This document shows, one piece after another, positions 38,778 through 45,925 of a stretch of 64,000 nucleotides of DNA. Within the stretch, counting starts at the first letter, position 1, and every line of letters starts with the position of its first letter. This stretch comes from a virus. The stretch is from the IMG/VR virus record IMGVR_UViG_3300027806_000003, positions 1 through 64,000 of that record; one strand, 5' to 3'. The notes below the pieces were generated by a model. The model saw only the letters and a program-made list of their open reading frames with translations, was not told where the DNA came from and did not search any database. The translations under genes and the position numbers were made by a program.

Positions 38778-39860
38778 TCACACGCCCACCGTGTTTGCCT
38801 GCTCCGCACCGCCAACACCGCCAGCCGTTCCCCCAGCCGCCCCCCCGCCCCCGCCCGCCGCCACCACCGCCTCCAGCTCCGCCAAGCGCGACACCAGCGC
38901 CGCCACATCCGCCGCCAGCGCCCTGGCCGCCGCGGCGTCGATCCCCGCCCCCCGCTCAGCGCTCACGCTGATCCGAGCCAGCACCCGCTGCGCATGCCCC
39001 CTTGCCGCCACCACCGCCTTCTCAGCCGCCGCGAACATCGGCACCAGACTCAGCTGCACCGCCGCCGGCTGCACCACCCCCGCGGCCATCGGCCCCCGGC
39101 CATCGGTCTTTGATCCTCCCACGTTTCCTAACGGGGGAGGTGGCGAGTCCTCGAGCCGGATGGGGTCCCCGCCTTCGCCTTCGGCCCCGAAGGGGCCGCG
39201 GCCTGCCCCCCCAATAGCCACGTGTGCAACCCGTGGAAACGTCTGCACGCTCGCTCCTGCCCCGGCAGGGGCAGAGGAGAGCCCCGCCAATCCACCCCCA
39301 GCATTTCCCCTCGGAGTTGGACCAATCGGTCCAACTTCAAGGGTTCTCCCCGGCCCGCCGATGGCACCGACGATGATCTCGGCCTCGTGCGTGCTCAGCC
39401 GGCCTTCGTCGGCGTTGCGGCTGATCCGCGCCGCCATCGTGGCGTGTCCCGCCTGGGCCAGCCGCTTGGCCGCGTCCTTGGCCGCCGCCCGCACCGCCTG
39501 CTCGTTCATGTCCCCGTCGCGGCCAAAGGCCTCGCCCAGCGCGATCGCCCGGCTGACCAGCTTGGCGTGGAGCTGGCTCTCTCGCTGCCACTGCCCCCAG
39601 GCCCCGTGCCTGCCGCGTGCCATGAGCTGCTGCCGCACCGCGATCAGGTACGCCCCAAGCTGCACCCGCGCCCGCAGCAGATCCTTCTTCTTCACCGCCA
39701 CCAGGCTGGCCAGGCTCCCCGCCCGCGCGATACTCGCCCCCCAGGTCACCTCGAGCGTGGCCCCGTCCACCGTCGGCACCACCAGCGGCGCGTACACGCC
39801 AGCGCCAGCCCCAACGGCAACACCAGCCGCCGCCCCCGACTCAATCCGCAGTGCGGTCAT
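38778..39860 (-). CDS. DUF3102-like early protein with in-frame repeats
   Basis: The 360-residue protein overlaps the preceding small frame by ATGA. Residues about 55-105 (VKKKDLLRARVQLGAYLIAV, then QQLMARGRHGAWGQWQRESQ) resemble DUF3102-type phage proteins in which a helix with AK or AR is followed by a GxWxxW segment. Residues about 190-265 are encoded by repeat families A and B (39113-39279) and a GGCCATCGG array. The C-terminus is an alanine-rich helix plus a Gly-rich tail. The repeats seem to split a helical protein into two halves. Confidence 0.62.
   Translation of the reverse strand: MTALRIESGAAAGVAVGAGAGVYAPLVVPTVDGATLEVTWGASIARAGSLASLVAVKKKDLLRARVQLGAYLIAVRQQLMARGRHGAWGQWQRESQLHAKLVSRAIALGEAFGRDGDMNEQAVRAAAKDAAKRLAQAGHATMAARISRNADEGRLSTHEAEIIVGAIGGPGRTLEVGPIGPTPRGNAGGGLAGLSSAPAGAGASVQTFPRVAHVAIGGAGRGPFGAEGEGGDPIRLEDSPPPPLGNVGGSKTDGRGPMAAGVVQPAAVQLSLVPMFAAAEKAVVAARGHAQRVLARISVSAERGAGIDAAAARALAADVAALVSRLAELEAVVAAGGGGGAAGGTAGGVGGAEQANTVGV
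39088..39279. repeat. GGCCATCGG array, repeat B and repeat A inside a gene
   Basis: GGCCATCGG units (39088-39112), family B copy 6 (39113-39175) and family A copy 5 (39182-39279) are all within the coding sequence of the DUF3102-like gene and keep its frame open. Confidence 0.8.
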
Positions 39861-39943
39861 GGCTCACCCCCGTCATCGGCCCCGGGCTCAATCACCACGC
39901 CCGCTCCTTCCCACTTCCTCTTGCTCTTGCTCTTGCTCCTCAC
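39857..39943 (-). CDS. 28-residue coupled micro-ORF
   Basis: A GTG at 39943 overlapping the upstream stop (GTGA) opens a 28-codon frame starting RSKSKSKRKW and ending at a TGA that overlaps the next start (ATGA). Basic N-terminus from a TTGCTC hexamer repeat, acidic C-terminus. The exact coupling at both ends is the only evidence; it may serve just to couple translation. Confidence 0.4.
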   Translation of the reverse strand: MRSKSKSKRKWEGAGVVIEPGADDGGEP

Positions 39944-40614
39944 GCCGCACCCCCATCCTGCCGCCCGGCCTGCCCCTCTTCCCTCCGCTCCCCTTCCCTT
40001 CGCGTCTTCGCGTCTTCGTGCGCCCGCCCCCGCGCCTTCTCCTCCGCCTCCATCTCGCGTATGAACTCCGCGTGCTCGGCCCCCAGCAGCCTGGCCATCA
40101 GCCCGATCGGCGTGCCGTCCAGGTCCGCCAGCCCGGCGACGATCTCCAGCCCGTGATAGCACAGGGTCTGCGTCACGGTCCCGCCCCCGGCGGTGCCCTC
40201 GCTCCACTTGCACAGCCCGTCTCGTTTGCTGGCCCAGGTCATGGCCACCGCGTGGTAGAGCCCGCTGGCGTCGATCGGCATGCCGATGCTGCGTGCCCGC
40301 TGGGCGACCTGAACCCAGTCCACCTGGTCAACATCCGCCCGTCCGCAGTGCACCAGCGTCTCGGTGATCAGCCCCGCGGCCACGGCCCGCGCCGTGATCT
40401 GGTGGGCCTCGCAGATCAGTTCCCGCCCCCGCCGCCGCGCCTCGGCGATCGACCACACATCGGCGGTCACCGCATCGGGCAGGCGGTACACCATCTGCCC
40501 CACCGGCGGCCTCGGTGCCCGCCCGAACTCGCCAACCGGCTCGAGCCCCATCGCCGCGGCCTCGGCCCCCAGCGCCGGCAGCCGGCCCTTCTCATCTCGC
40601 TGCACGCTGATCAC
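39940..40614 (-). CDS. Hypothetical early protein
   Basis: A GTG at 40614 overlapping the upstream stop gives 224 residues, ISVQRDEKGRLPALGAEAAA at the start. The core is alpha/beta (ADVWSIAEARRRGRELICEA, VDWVQVAQRARSIGMPIDAS) and the end is a charged coil (REMEAEEKARGRAHEDAKTR). Not recognised. An upstream in-frame extension would only translate repeat DNA and is rejected. Confidence 0.62.
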   Translation of the reverse strand: MISVQRDEKGRLPALGAEAAAMGLEPVGEFGRAPRPPVGQMVYRLPDAVTADVWSIAEARRRGRELICEAHQITARAVAAGLITETLVHCGRADVDQVDWVQVAQRARSIGMPIDASGLYHAVAMTWASKRDGLCKWSEGTAGGGTVTQTLCYHGLEIVAGLADLDGTPIGLMARLLGAEHAEFIREMEAEEKARGRAHEDAKTRREGERREEGQAGRQDGGAA

Positions 40615-40949
40615 AGGCCACCCCCAGCGTTCTGGCCCTCGGCCATCGGGATGCGGCCCCCGGACCCAACGGGGCCGCGGGATGTCGCCACGGGTGAAGC
40701 GCAGCGCAACCCGTGGACAGCCTTCGCCCCCACAGATCCTTCCCCGCCCACCGTCAGATTGGCCAACCGGGGAGGTGCCGAGTCCCAAGTGTCATTTGGG
40801 AGGCGGAGGGGGCGAGCCGCTCGCGCCACCGGCCTGACCACCGCCGCCACCAGCCTTCGGATCGCGGCATCACTGGCCTCGGCCTCAACGAACACAAGCC
40901 GCATCGCTGCGGCTGGTGGTGTCGGTACAACGGGTCTGGTCTTGTTCAC
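40611..40949 (-). CDS. First early gene, C-terminus from repeats
   Basis: A GTG at 40949 gives 112 residues. The first 50 (NKTRPVVPTPPAAAMRLVFV, then DAAIRRLVAAVVRPVARAAR) look like a small DNA-binding or regulatory protein; from about residue 51 the frame runs through repeat families B and A and a GGCCATCGG array. The stop overlaps the next start (GTGA). As first gene after the immunity region it is in the position of a Cro-type or anti-repressor gene, but has no clear HTH. Confidence 0.5.
   Translation of the reverse strand: MNKTRPVVPTPPAAAMRLVFVEAEASDAAIRRLVAAVVRPVARAARPLRLPNDTWDSAPPRLANLTVGGEGSVGAKAVHGLRCASPVATSRGPVGSGGRIPMAEGQNAGGGL
40628..40813. repeat. Composite of GGCCATCGG units, repeat A and repeat B
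   Basis: GGCCATCGG-type units (40628-40660), a short family A copy 6 (40661-40720) and family B copy 7 (40739-40813) lie in tandem inside the 3' part of the first early gene. Confidence 0.8.
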
Positions 40950-41093
40950 GCGCGTGCTCCACTGCCCTCTCGGGCCTTGTCGGGTCGGCGGCCATCCACG
41001 GTCGCCGTGCCCCTAAAACCCGCGGCGAGCGTTGAAACTCGCCGAGGGCTGGATGGCTTTCGTGGGCCTTGAACCCCACGCACGCACGGGAGG

Positions 41094-41173
41094 ATTGTGC
41101 CATGCGTAGGGCATATGTCAAACACAAGTGTCAAAGAAGTCTATAAATCCCCGGTTTGGGGCGTTTGTTGACA
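41094..41173. promoter_or_regulatory. Immunity-region operators and divergent promoters
   Basis: TGTCAAA occurs at 41116-41122 and 41129-41135, and its complement-related TTGACA at 41168-41173. On the minus strand TTGACA (41121-41116), a 16-base spacer and CACAAT (41099-41094) form a candidate early promoter. The plus strand has TATAAA at 41142. The area lies between the divergent repressor and early genes, as expected for an operator region. Predicted by eye. Confidence 0.5.
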
Positions 41174-41200
41174 TTGCCACCACACACGGAAGACTCATGC

Positions 41201-41794
41201 ATGAACCCGGTCGCAGAACTTCGCCGGGGGCGGGGTCTGACGCAGAGTGAACTCGCCGCCGCGGCGGGCGTGCATCTTCGCACCGTCTGGCGAATGGAGC
41301 ATGACAGAGGCTCGGCAACACTTCCGAGCGTCACCGCCGTAGTGATCGCGCTGCACGACTCCTCCGGAGTTTCTGAGGATGAACTGTTTTCTGTTGCCCG
41401 CCACTTTGGGCTTCCGCCGGCCCCGATACTGGCTCGCCTTGGAGTTCAATCGGTGCGATCAGGAACGGCGCCGGCAAGCGTTGCGGACACCGATCGGCTC
41501 ATCGCAAAGCTGCGCGTTGCCATCGCGGAGCTCGGCGTAGCAGCCGTCGAACAGCACCTCAATGACGTTCTCATGGCGGCTTTTGCCAAAAACTCGCCGC
41601 CGCCCGCGACCGCCGTTGGTGCCACTTCCGATGAGCATGTCATGACCGTCGCATCGAACCCCCGCAAGAGCCCGCTCGGCCCGAACATCCTGGAGCAGGA
41701 GTTTCGCCACTACTCGCCAGCCCCTCCACCAGCCGCGCCCACCGAGCCTCAGCAGTCCCCGTCCAAGCCCGCCCCCAAACGCCGACCCGGATAA
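41201..41794 (+). CDS. XRE-family phage repressor
   Basis: The ATG at 41201 gives 197 residues. Residues 1-60 form an XRE helix-turn-helix (PVAELRRGRGLTQSELAAAA then GVHLRTVWRMEHDRG). The rest is a helical dimerisation-type region (IAKLRVAIAELGVAAVEQHL) and a Pro-rich tail. It diverges from the early operon and is the best candidate for the lysogeny repressor of phage 1. No autoprotease domain is visible, so induction would differ from lambda CI. Confidence 0.75.
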   Translation: MNPVAELRRGRGLTQSELAAAAGVHLRTVWRMEHDRGSATLPSVTAVVIALHDSSGVSEDELFSVARHFGLPPAPILARLGVQSVRSGTAPASVADTDRLIAKLRVAIAELGVAAVEQHLNDVLMAAFAKNSPPPATAVGATSDEHVMTVASNPRKSPLGPNILEQEFRHYSPAPPPAAPTEPQQSPSKPAPKRRPG

Positions 41795-41799
41795 CTCTT

Positions 41800-41896
41800 C
41801 GGCCCCGAAGGGGCCGAGGTATGTAGCCACGGGTGGAGCGCAGCGCAACCCGTGGACAGCCTTCCCCTTCATTCCTGCCCCGGCAGGGGCAGAGGA
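41800..41896. repeat. Repeat family A, copy 7
   Basis: A complete copy (CGGCCCC-gaa-GGGGCCG, AGCCACGGGT...ACCCGTGG, CTGCCCC-ggc-AGGGGCAG) directly after the repressor stop. Confidence 0.85.
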
Positions 41897-41990
41897 GTCT
41901 CGGAGCCACGATCCCGCCCGCCCGCACGCGACCATCGCCGCTCTCTTTGCTTTGCCGCTTCACCGCGATCATCATCAAAGGCCCTCCCTC

Positions 41991-42431
41991 ATGCCCAGGT
42001 ATCACATCCACACCGTCATCGACGGCCGCCGCAAGATCGCCAAGCTCGATGCACCCTCCGAGGCCGCCGCCCGCGATCAGGCCACCCGCGCGGGCCTGAT
42101 CATCAACGCCATCGAGCTCGCTCCCGAGCCGCCCCAGCCCGCCAGCCAGCCCGCGCCGGAACCGCTCATCACGCCCGCCTCGGCGCCTCCGCACGATGCT
42201 GCCATCGCCGATCTCCTCGCCCGCATCCACGCGGATCTTGTCGTGCTCAAGGCCCACACAGCTTTCCTCGAGCCCATCGCCCGGTGCGAACTTCTCCGGC
42301 GTCCAAACTTCACGCTCATCGCCACCGTCTGCCTGGGCATCTTCTTCGGCGTGGTCTTCCTGCTGGTCGTGGCGTTCTTCGTGCTCCTGTTCTTTAACCA
42401 GGTCGGTCGTTTCACCCGCACCGGCGGCTGA
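41991..42431 (+). CDS. Small membrane protein with N-terminal VEV-type domain, phage 1
   Basis: The 146-residue protein starts MPRYHIHTVIDGRRKIAKLD, a domain that resembles the N-termini of the proteins at 356 and 825 (short strand, G turn, strand, EAAARDQATRAG helix, strand). A Pro-rich linker follows, then a helix (about 65-90) and one transmembrane segment (about 108-135). It lies downstream of the repressor on the same strand and so is probably expressed in the lysogen. Candidate superinfection or host-fitness gene; inference only. Confidence 0.65.
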   Translation: MPRYHIHTVIDGRRKIAKLDAPSEAAARDQATRAGLIINAIELAPEPPQPASQPAPEPLITPASAPPHDAAIADLLARIHADLVVLKAHTAFLEPIARCELLRRPNFTLIATVCLGIFFGVVFLLVVAFFVLLFFNQVGRFTRTGG

Positions 42432-42460
42432 CACCCACCCGCCGACCGCACCAACCACCC

Positions 42461-42949
42461 TTATTTGACCATTTGACCATTTGACCATTTGGCTCTTCGC
42501 CTCCGCCCCACCCTCCACCACCGGTCCAGGTTCGTCACCGCCCACAGCGTGACCCTGACCGCTCGCTTGAGCGGAATCACGCATCCGCACCCGGGCACCT
42601 TCGGCGCCAGCGGCGTGCTGATCTTGCCCTGGCTCCAAAGCTCCAGCCGTTGCCACATCGGCGATCCCCGCGTCCGCACACGCACGCTCACACGCCCGAT
42701 CGTGATCGGCGTGCTGACCACGCCCTTGGCATCCGGATGGCGGCCCTCGGGGCAAGGCAGGCCGTAGACCGTGTGCTCGTCCACCGTGTACCCCGACCGC
42801 GAGCACACGCCGGCATCGGCGTGCTCGCCGGTCTGCCGCATGTTCGGGCACGCCGCGCAGATGACCGCTCGCGTCACCGTCTGTCCGTCGCGCTTCGCGC
42901 CGTTGCGACACGCGATCGTGCCCTTTGTCTGTCCGCATCCGCAGGTCAT
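42461..42949 (-). CDS. Phage tail-end cysteine-rich protein, copy in phage 1
   Basis: The 162-residue protein is the counterpart of 3249-3740. Its first 76 residues match that copy; the remainder is diverged homologue (STPITIGRVSVRVRTRGSPM, then LWSQGKISTPLAPKVPGCGC). The last residues, KWSNGQMVK, are read from an octamer array, showing that this end belongs to phage 1. It overlaps the upstream tail gene by ATGA. Confidence 0.75.
   Translation of the reverse strand: MTCGCGQTKGTIACRNGAKRDGQTVTRAVICAACPNMRQTGEHADAGVCSRSGYTVDEHTVYGLPCPEGRHPDAKGVVSTPITIGRVSVRVRTRGSPMWQRLELWSQGKISTPLAPKVPGCGCVIPLKRAVRVTLWAVTNLDRWWRVGRRRRAKWSNGQMVK
42463..42492. repeat. Octamer array, ATTTGACC type
   Basis: Three to four units of ATTTGACC forming the 3' end of the tail-end gene of phage 1. 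The rightmost octamer array seen; none was noticed to the right of the second repeat copy. Confidence 0.85.
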
Positions 42950-43782
42950 GGAAGGTTCCCTCCTCCGCCGATAATGCCGCGGCACTCTGGCGTGTCGGTA
43001 AAGTACGCTTTGGGGTTCCTTCGGTCGCCAGAGCCTGGTGCGCTGAACTGCTTGAACCCAGAAGATTCGGCTTCGTCAAACTCGCCATTACCAAGATTGA
43101 GACGCTGAAGCCTGTAGTACGCGGAGCGTCGGCAGTCAAAGAACGCCCGAACGATGTCCACTTCGCACGCCCCGCACGCCAAGATGTCAGGCGGCGGGGG
43201 CTGCCTGCCAAAGCAAGAAAAGAACCCGCTGAATGGGCCGTTGGGGTATGGTTCGGAGGCGAAGCAGTTGAAGGGTTGCGGCGTTACTTGGCTCACCGTC
43301 GTGGTGGTGCCGCTAACCGGGTCTGTCCTGATGCGAGTTAGCGTGGCGGAGCCCGACCATTCACAGCAGTCTCCGGGGGTCGCGTTAGGCCGCTGCGACC
43401 ACGTGACATTGCTCTCGAAGATTTGCTCTTCAACCGTCTCGCCGCCGGCTCGAACGGATCGACTCTTGAAGGTCCATCGCATCCGCGCGGTCATGCCTGC
43501 AATCTGGCACTCGTCGGTCGGAATAAGGTATGTGCCAGGCGGCGCGTTTGGGTCGATCGGATTCGGATCGTCGATCATCCTGCACAGAAATGGACAGCAA
43601 CAATTCGCACACACCGCGTTTGTGCCAACATCGGCACATCGGGCTATCTGTTCTCCCTGCGGCTGAAATGGAAGCGGACAACCTGTGCCATACTCCGGAC
43701 CTCGGGGTGCCGACGGGTCGAACCACGGCGGCGGGCCGCCCGGCCCCCACGGCGGCTCGCCATTCCACCCATCACCGCAGCA
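42722..43782. repeat. 1,061-bp direct repeat, copy 2
   Basis: Matches 3513-4573 without gaps. It ends at 43783, where the N-terminal codons of the tail protein differ entirely from copy 1, and starts at 42722, where the homology falls from identity to clear divergence. Confidence 0.95.
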
Positions 43783-43866
43783 GTTCGGCGGCGGCGGACA
43801 CGCGCCGGTGTACAGCTTGCCCGCGGCCGTCGTGATGATCTTGCCGTTATCGAGCTGGTAGATCAT
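42946..43866 (-). CDS. Cysteine-rich distal tail protein, prophage 2 version
   Basis: The 306-residue protein starts MIYQLDNGKIITTAAGKLYT, a short N-terminal arm unlike the phage 1 form, then has the same 278 residues as the protein at 3737. It overlaps the upstream gene by ATGA and the downstream one as well. The interchange of N-terminal arms beside an identical body suggests that the arm docks the protein on different tails. Confidence 0.75.
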   Translation of the reverse strand: MIYQLDNGKIITTAAGKLYTGACPPPPNCCGDGWNGEPPWGPGGPPPWFDPSAPRGPEYGTGCPLPFQPQGEQIARCADVGTNAVCANCCCPFLCRMIDDPNPIDPNAPPGTYLIPTDECQIAGMTARMRWTFKSRSVRAGGETVEEQIFESNVTWSQRPNATPGDCCEWSGSATLTRIRTDPVSGTTTTVSQVTPQPFNCFASEPYPNGPFSGFFSCFGRQPPPPDILACGACEVDIVRAFFDCRRSAYYRLQRLNLGNGEFDEAESSGFKQFSAPGSGDRRNPKAYFTDTPECRGIIGGGGNLP

Positions 43867-45089
43867 GTCGGCCCCGGCGCGGGCTCAGGCTCGCAGACCT
43901 GGACTTCGAGCCGCTCTTGGATGAGCAGGTACCAGCCAAGGCCTCCGTCGCCGTTGTCGTCCCGAATGCACAGCGCGCGAGCGCCGACGATCGCTGGCAC
44001 GATGATGCCGTCGGGCATCACCGGTGTCCCCCAATGCGGCCGCACGTTCGTGAGGGTCTGGTCGGTGCCGCGGATCTTCACCGAGTAGTTGACCGACGAG
44101 ACGACCGTCGGCTCCGTCGCGCTCGCCGCGGTGATCTCGCCGATGAGAATGTTTGGCGTCGGGCGCTCGAACGCGAACAGCGTCTCGCCGGTCGTCGTTC
44201 GCTGGGGCCACGCGTGCACGATCGTTCCGGGTCGGACCTGCTCGAGCCACTCGTTCTCTCGATGCGTGGTGTCGGTGTGTGTGGCTTCGAGCAGGTTGAT
44301 CGCGCGATACGGCTGGAAGTCGGCCGAGGTGATCCCTCCCGGCTTCGCCACCCACGTGCCGAAGTCGGGGCTCTCGGGGTCAGTGTCCCAGGCGACCTGC
44401 GTGAAGTGATACAGGTAGCGGTACTGCCTGGTCTCTGCCGGGTCTGAGCCCGGCACTTCCCACGGCTCGGCGTTGTCGATACGAATCGTGATCGGCCCCG
44501 CCGGCAAGGGGCCGAGGTGCAGCATGGCCCACAGCGGGAGTGGTTCTTCCGGCGTGCCGTGCCCAGGCTCTTCGTCGCCGCTGAAGCCGGCTTCCGCCGC
44601 GATGATGGTGAACTCGCCGACCTCGCCGGCATGCAGCGTGCGCGACCCGGCGCGGAGGCTCGCACGACTCTGGCCCTCGCGCGTGATGATCACCAGCGCC
44701 GGGACCATCCCGTGGACGACGACCGGGCCGACCGCTCCCGGCAGGATGGGCCTGGCGGCGATGCATGTGCGGCCTACATGGGTCTCCGCCGGCTCGATGA
44801 GCCTCATGACGGGGCGGGTCTGGAACAGGTTCGCCGATGGATCGACCAGGTCATCCTCGCCGACTCGGGCCGGCTCCCAGCACGGGCCGCCGAGTGCCAT
44901 CGCCTGGCCCTTCTCGATCAGCGTGGCCGTGGTGTTGAGCGCGGCGAGCACGCGGGGCCGCTCTGTGGAGTCTTCGGTAGTTTGGCCGAGGGTGCGAGAC
45001 TCCGCGGCCGCGGCGGCTTGCTGCCAGCGGTTGAGGGTGCTTGCCTTGAGCCTGACATTCTCGCCGGATTGGAAGATCCGTTCGGCCAT
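43863..45089 (-). CDS. Distal tail protein, prophage 2
   Basis: A 408-residue protein starting MAERIFQSGENVRLKASTLN. It is beta-rich throughout (HAGEVGEFTIIAAEAGFSGD, GPLPAGPITIRIDNAEPW). The C-terminal 90 residues (SSVNYSVKIRGTDQTLTNVR, then LGWYLLIQERLEV) resemble the shorter phage 1 protein at 4655. Likely a tail hub or fibre-like component by position. It overlaps the tail-end gene by ATGA. Confidence 0.7.
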   Translation of the reverse strand: MAERIFQSGENVRLKASTLNRWQQAAAAAESRTLGQTTEDSTERPRVLAALNTTATLIEKGQAMALGGPCWEPARVGEDDLVDPSANLFQTRPVMRLIEPAETHVGRTCIAARPILPGAVGPVVVHGMVPALVIITREGQSRASLRAGSRTLHAGEVGEFTIIAAEAGFSGDEEPGHGTPEEPLPLWAMLHLGPLPAGPITIRIDNAEPWEVPGSDPAETRQYRYLYHFTQVAWDTDPESPDFGTWVAKPGGITSADFQPYRAINLLEATHTDTTHRENEWLEQVRPGTIVHAWPQRTTTGETLFAFERPTPNILIGEITAASATEPTVVSSVNYSVKIRGTDQTLTNVRPHWGTPVMPDGIIVPAIVGARALCIRDDNGDGGLGWYLLIQERLEVQVCEPEPAPGPT

Positions 45090-45922
45090 CAGGGCTCCGG
45101 GAGATCGAGCGCCGCAAACGAGACTTCGTCGTACACGCGGTCGATGTGTGCAAGGTCGGGGATCTTCCGAAGACGGCCGCTGGCGTCGGGAACGTCTCGG
45201 TACTGCACCGAGAGATAGTGCCAGCCCTTCTTTCCCGGTATGTTGATGAACTCGCCTGGCGGCGCTCCAGCGTTGATGACGAATGCGTCCTTGTTCTCAG
45301 AGATCGCAAACTGGGAGACGATCTCATAGTCGCCATTGGCGATTCGCGGCTCCCCGCGCGAGCCAAGGAACAGCACCTCGCCTGGCTCGAAGCCGCGGAA
45401 GTTGTCTGAGTTCACTTTGAACGCGTTCCGGTTGATCGTCCGGAGCCACGCCGTTGTGATGGAGCCGACCGGCTTGAACCCCCGCTCGGTCAGGATCCCG
45501 TTGCCCGTTGGAACGGACACGCCCTGGGGCACGCCGTTCTCGTCGATGTTGAGCGCGCCGCCCGTCAGTGTGCTGACCCCGCCCGCGTTGCCCCAAGAGC
45601 CAATGTGCTCGAGCGAGTAGGTCAGGAGGACTTCGCTCCGCTGAGTCTCGAAGGACTGGAAGAAGTCGGTCGTCTGTGGCTGAACGCGGATCGAACCGCC
45701 GGAAGTGGAGCCCCAGGTAACTCGGCCCTCGTAGACGCCGACTGTGACCGGGCGGATGATCGGATCGCCTCGCCTCAGCCGCCCAAGGTTGGCGGGGGTG
45801 TTGGCTACCAGGTGTGCGAGAACGGTGTCGGGGTTCGTTTCACCGCGCAGAATGTACAGCCGGCTCTGTTGGGCAGTGCCTTGCTCAAACCCGCCGCCGA
45901 CCTCAATCATTTCGATGGGCAT
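45089..45922 (-). CDS. Distal tail structural protein, prophage 2
   Basis: A 277-residue protein starting MPIEMIEVGGGFEQGTAQQS, beta-rich with an N-terminal domain (SRLYILRGETNPDTVLAHLV) and a C-terminal domain (GWHYLSVQYRDVPDASGRLR). It lies four bases after the tape measure stop and shares one base with the next start. It corresponds in place to the phage 1 gene at 5125. Family not recognised. Confidence 0.7.
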   Translation of the reverse strand: MPIEMIEVGGGFEQGTAQQSRLYILRGETNPDTVLAHLVANTPANLGRLRRGDPIIRPVTVGVYEGRVTWGSTSGGSIRVQPQTTDFFQSFETQRSEVLLTYSLEHIGSWGNAGGVSTLTGGALNIDENGVPQGVSVPTGNGILTERGFKPVGSITTAWLRTINRNAFKVNSDNFRGFEPGEVLFLGSRGEPRIANGDYEIVSQFAISENKDAFVINAGAPPGEFINIPGKKGWHYLSVQYRDVPDASGRLRKIPDLAHIDRVYDEVSFAALDLPEP

Positions 45923-45925
45923 GGC

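Noticed and set aside
3249-42985. Insertion sequence or transposon as the cause of the 1,061-bp repeats
   Set aside because: The repeat contains parts of two phage tail genes, has no terminal inverted repeats and encodes no transposase.
41640-43211. Long minus-strand frame running across the repeat, the membrane protein gene and the repressor
   Set aside because: It crosses genes on both strands and the octamer array, and its sequence in the tail-end gene region is out of frame with the real protein.
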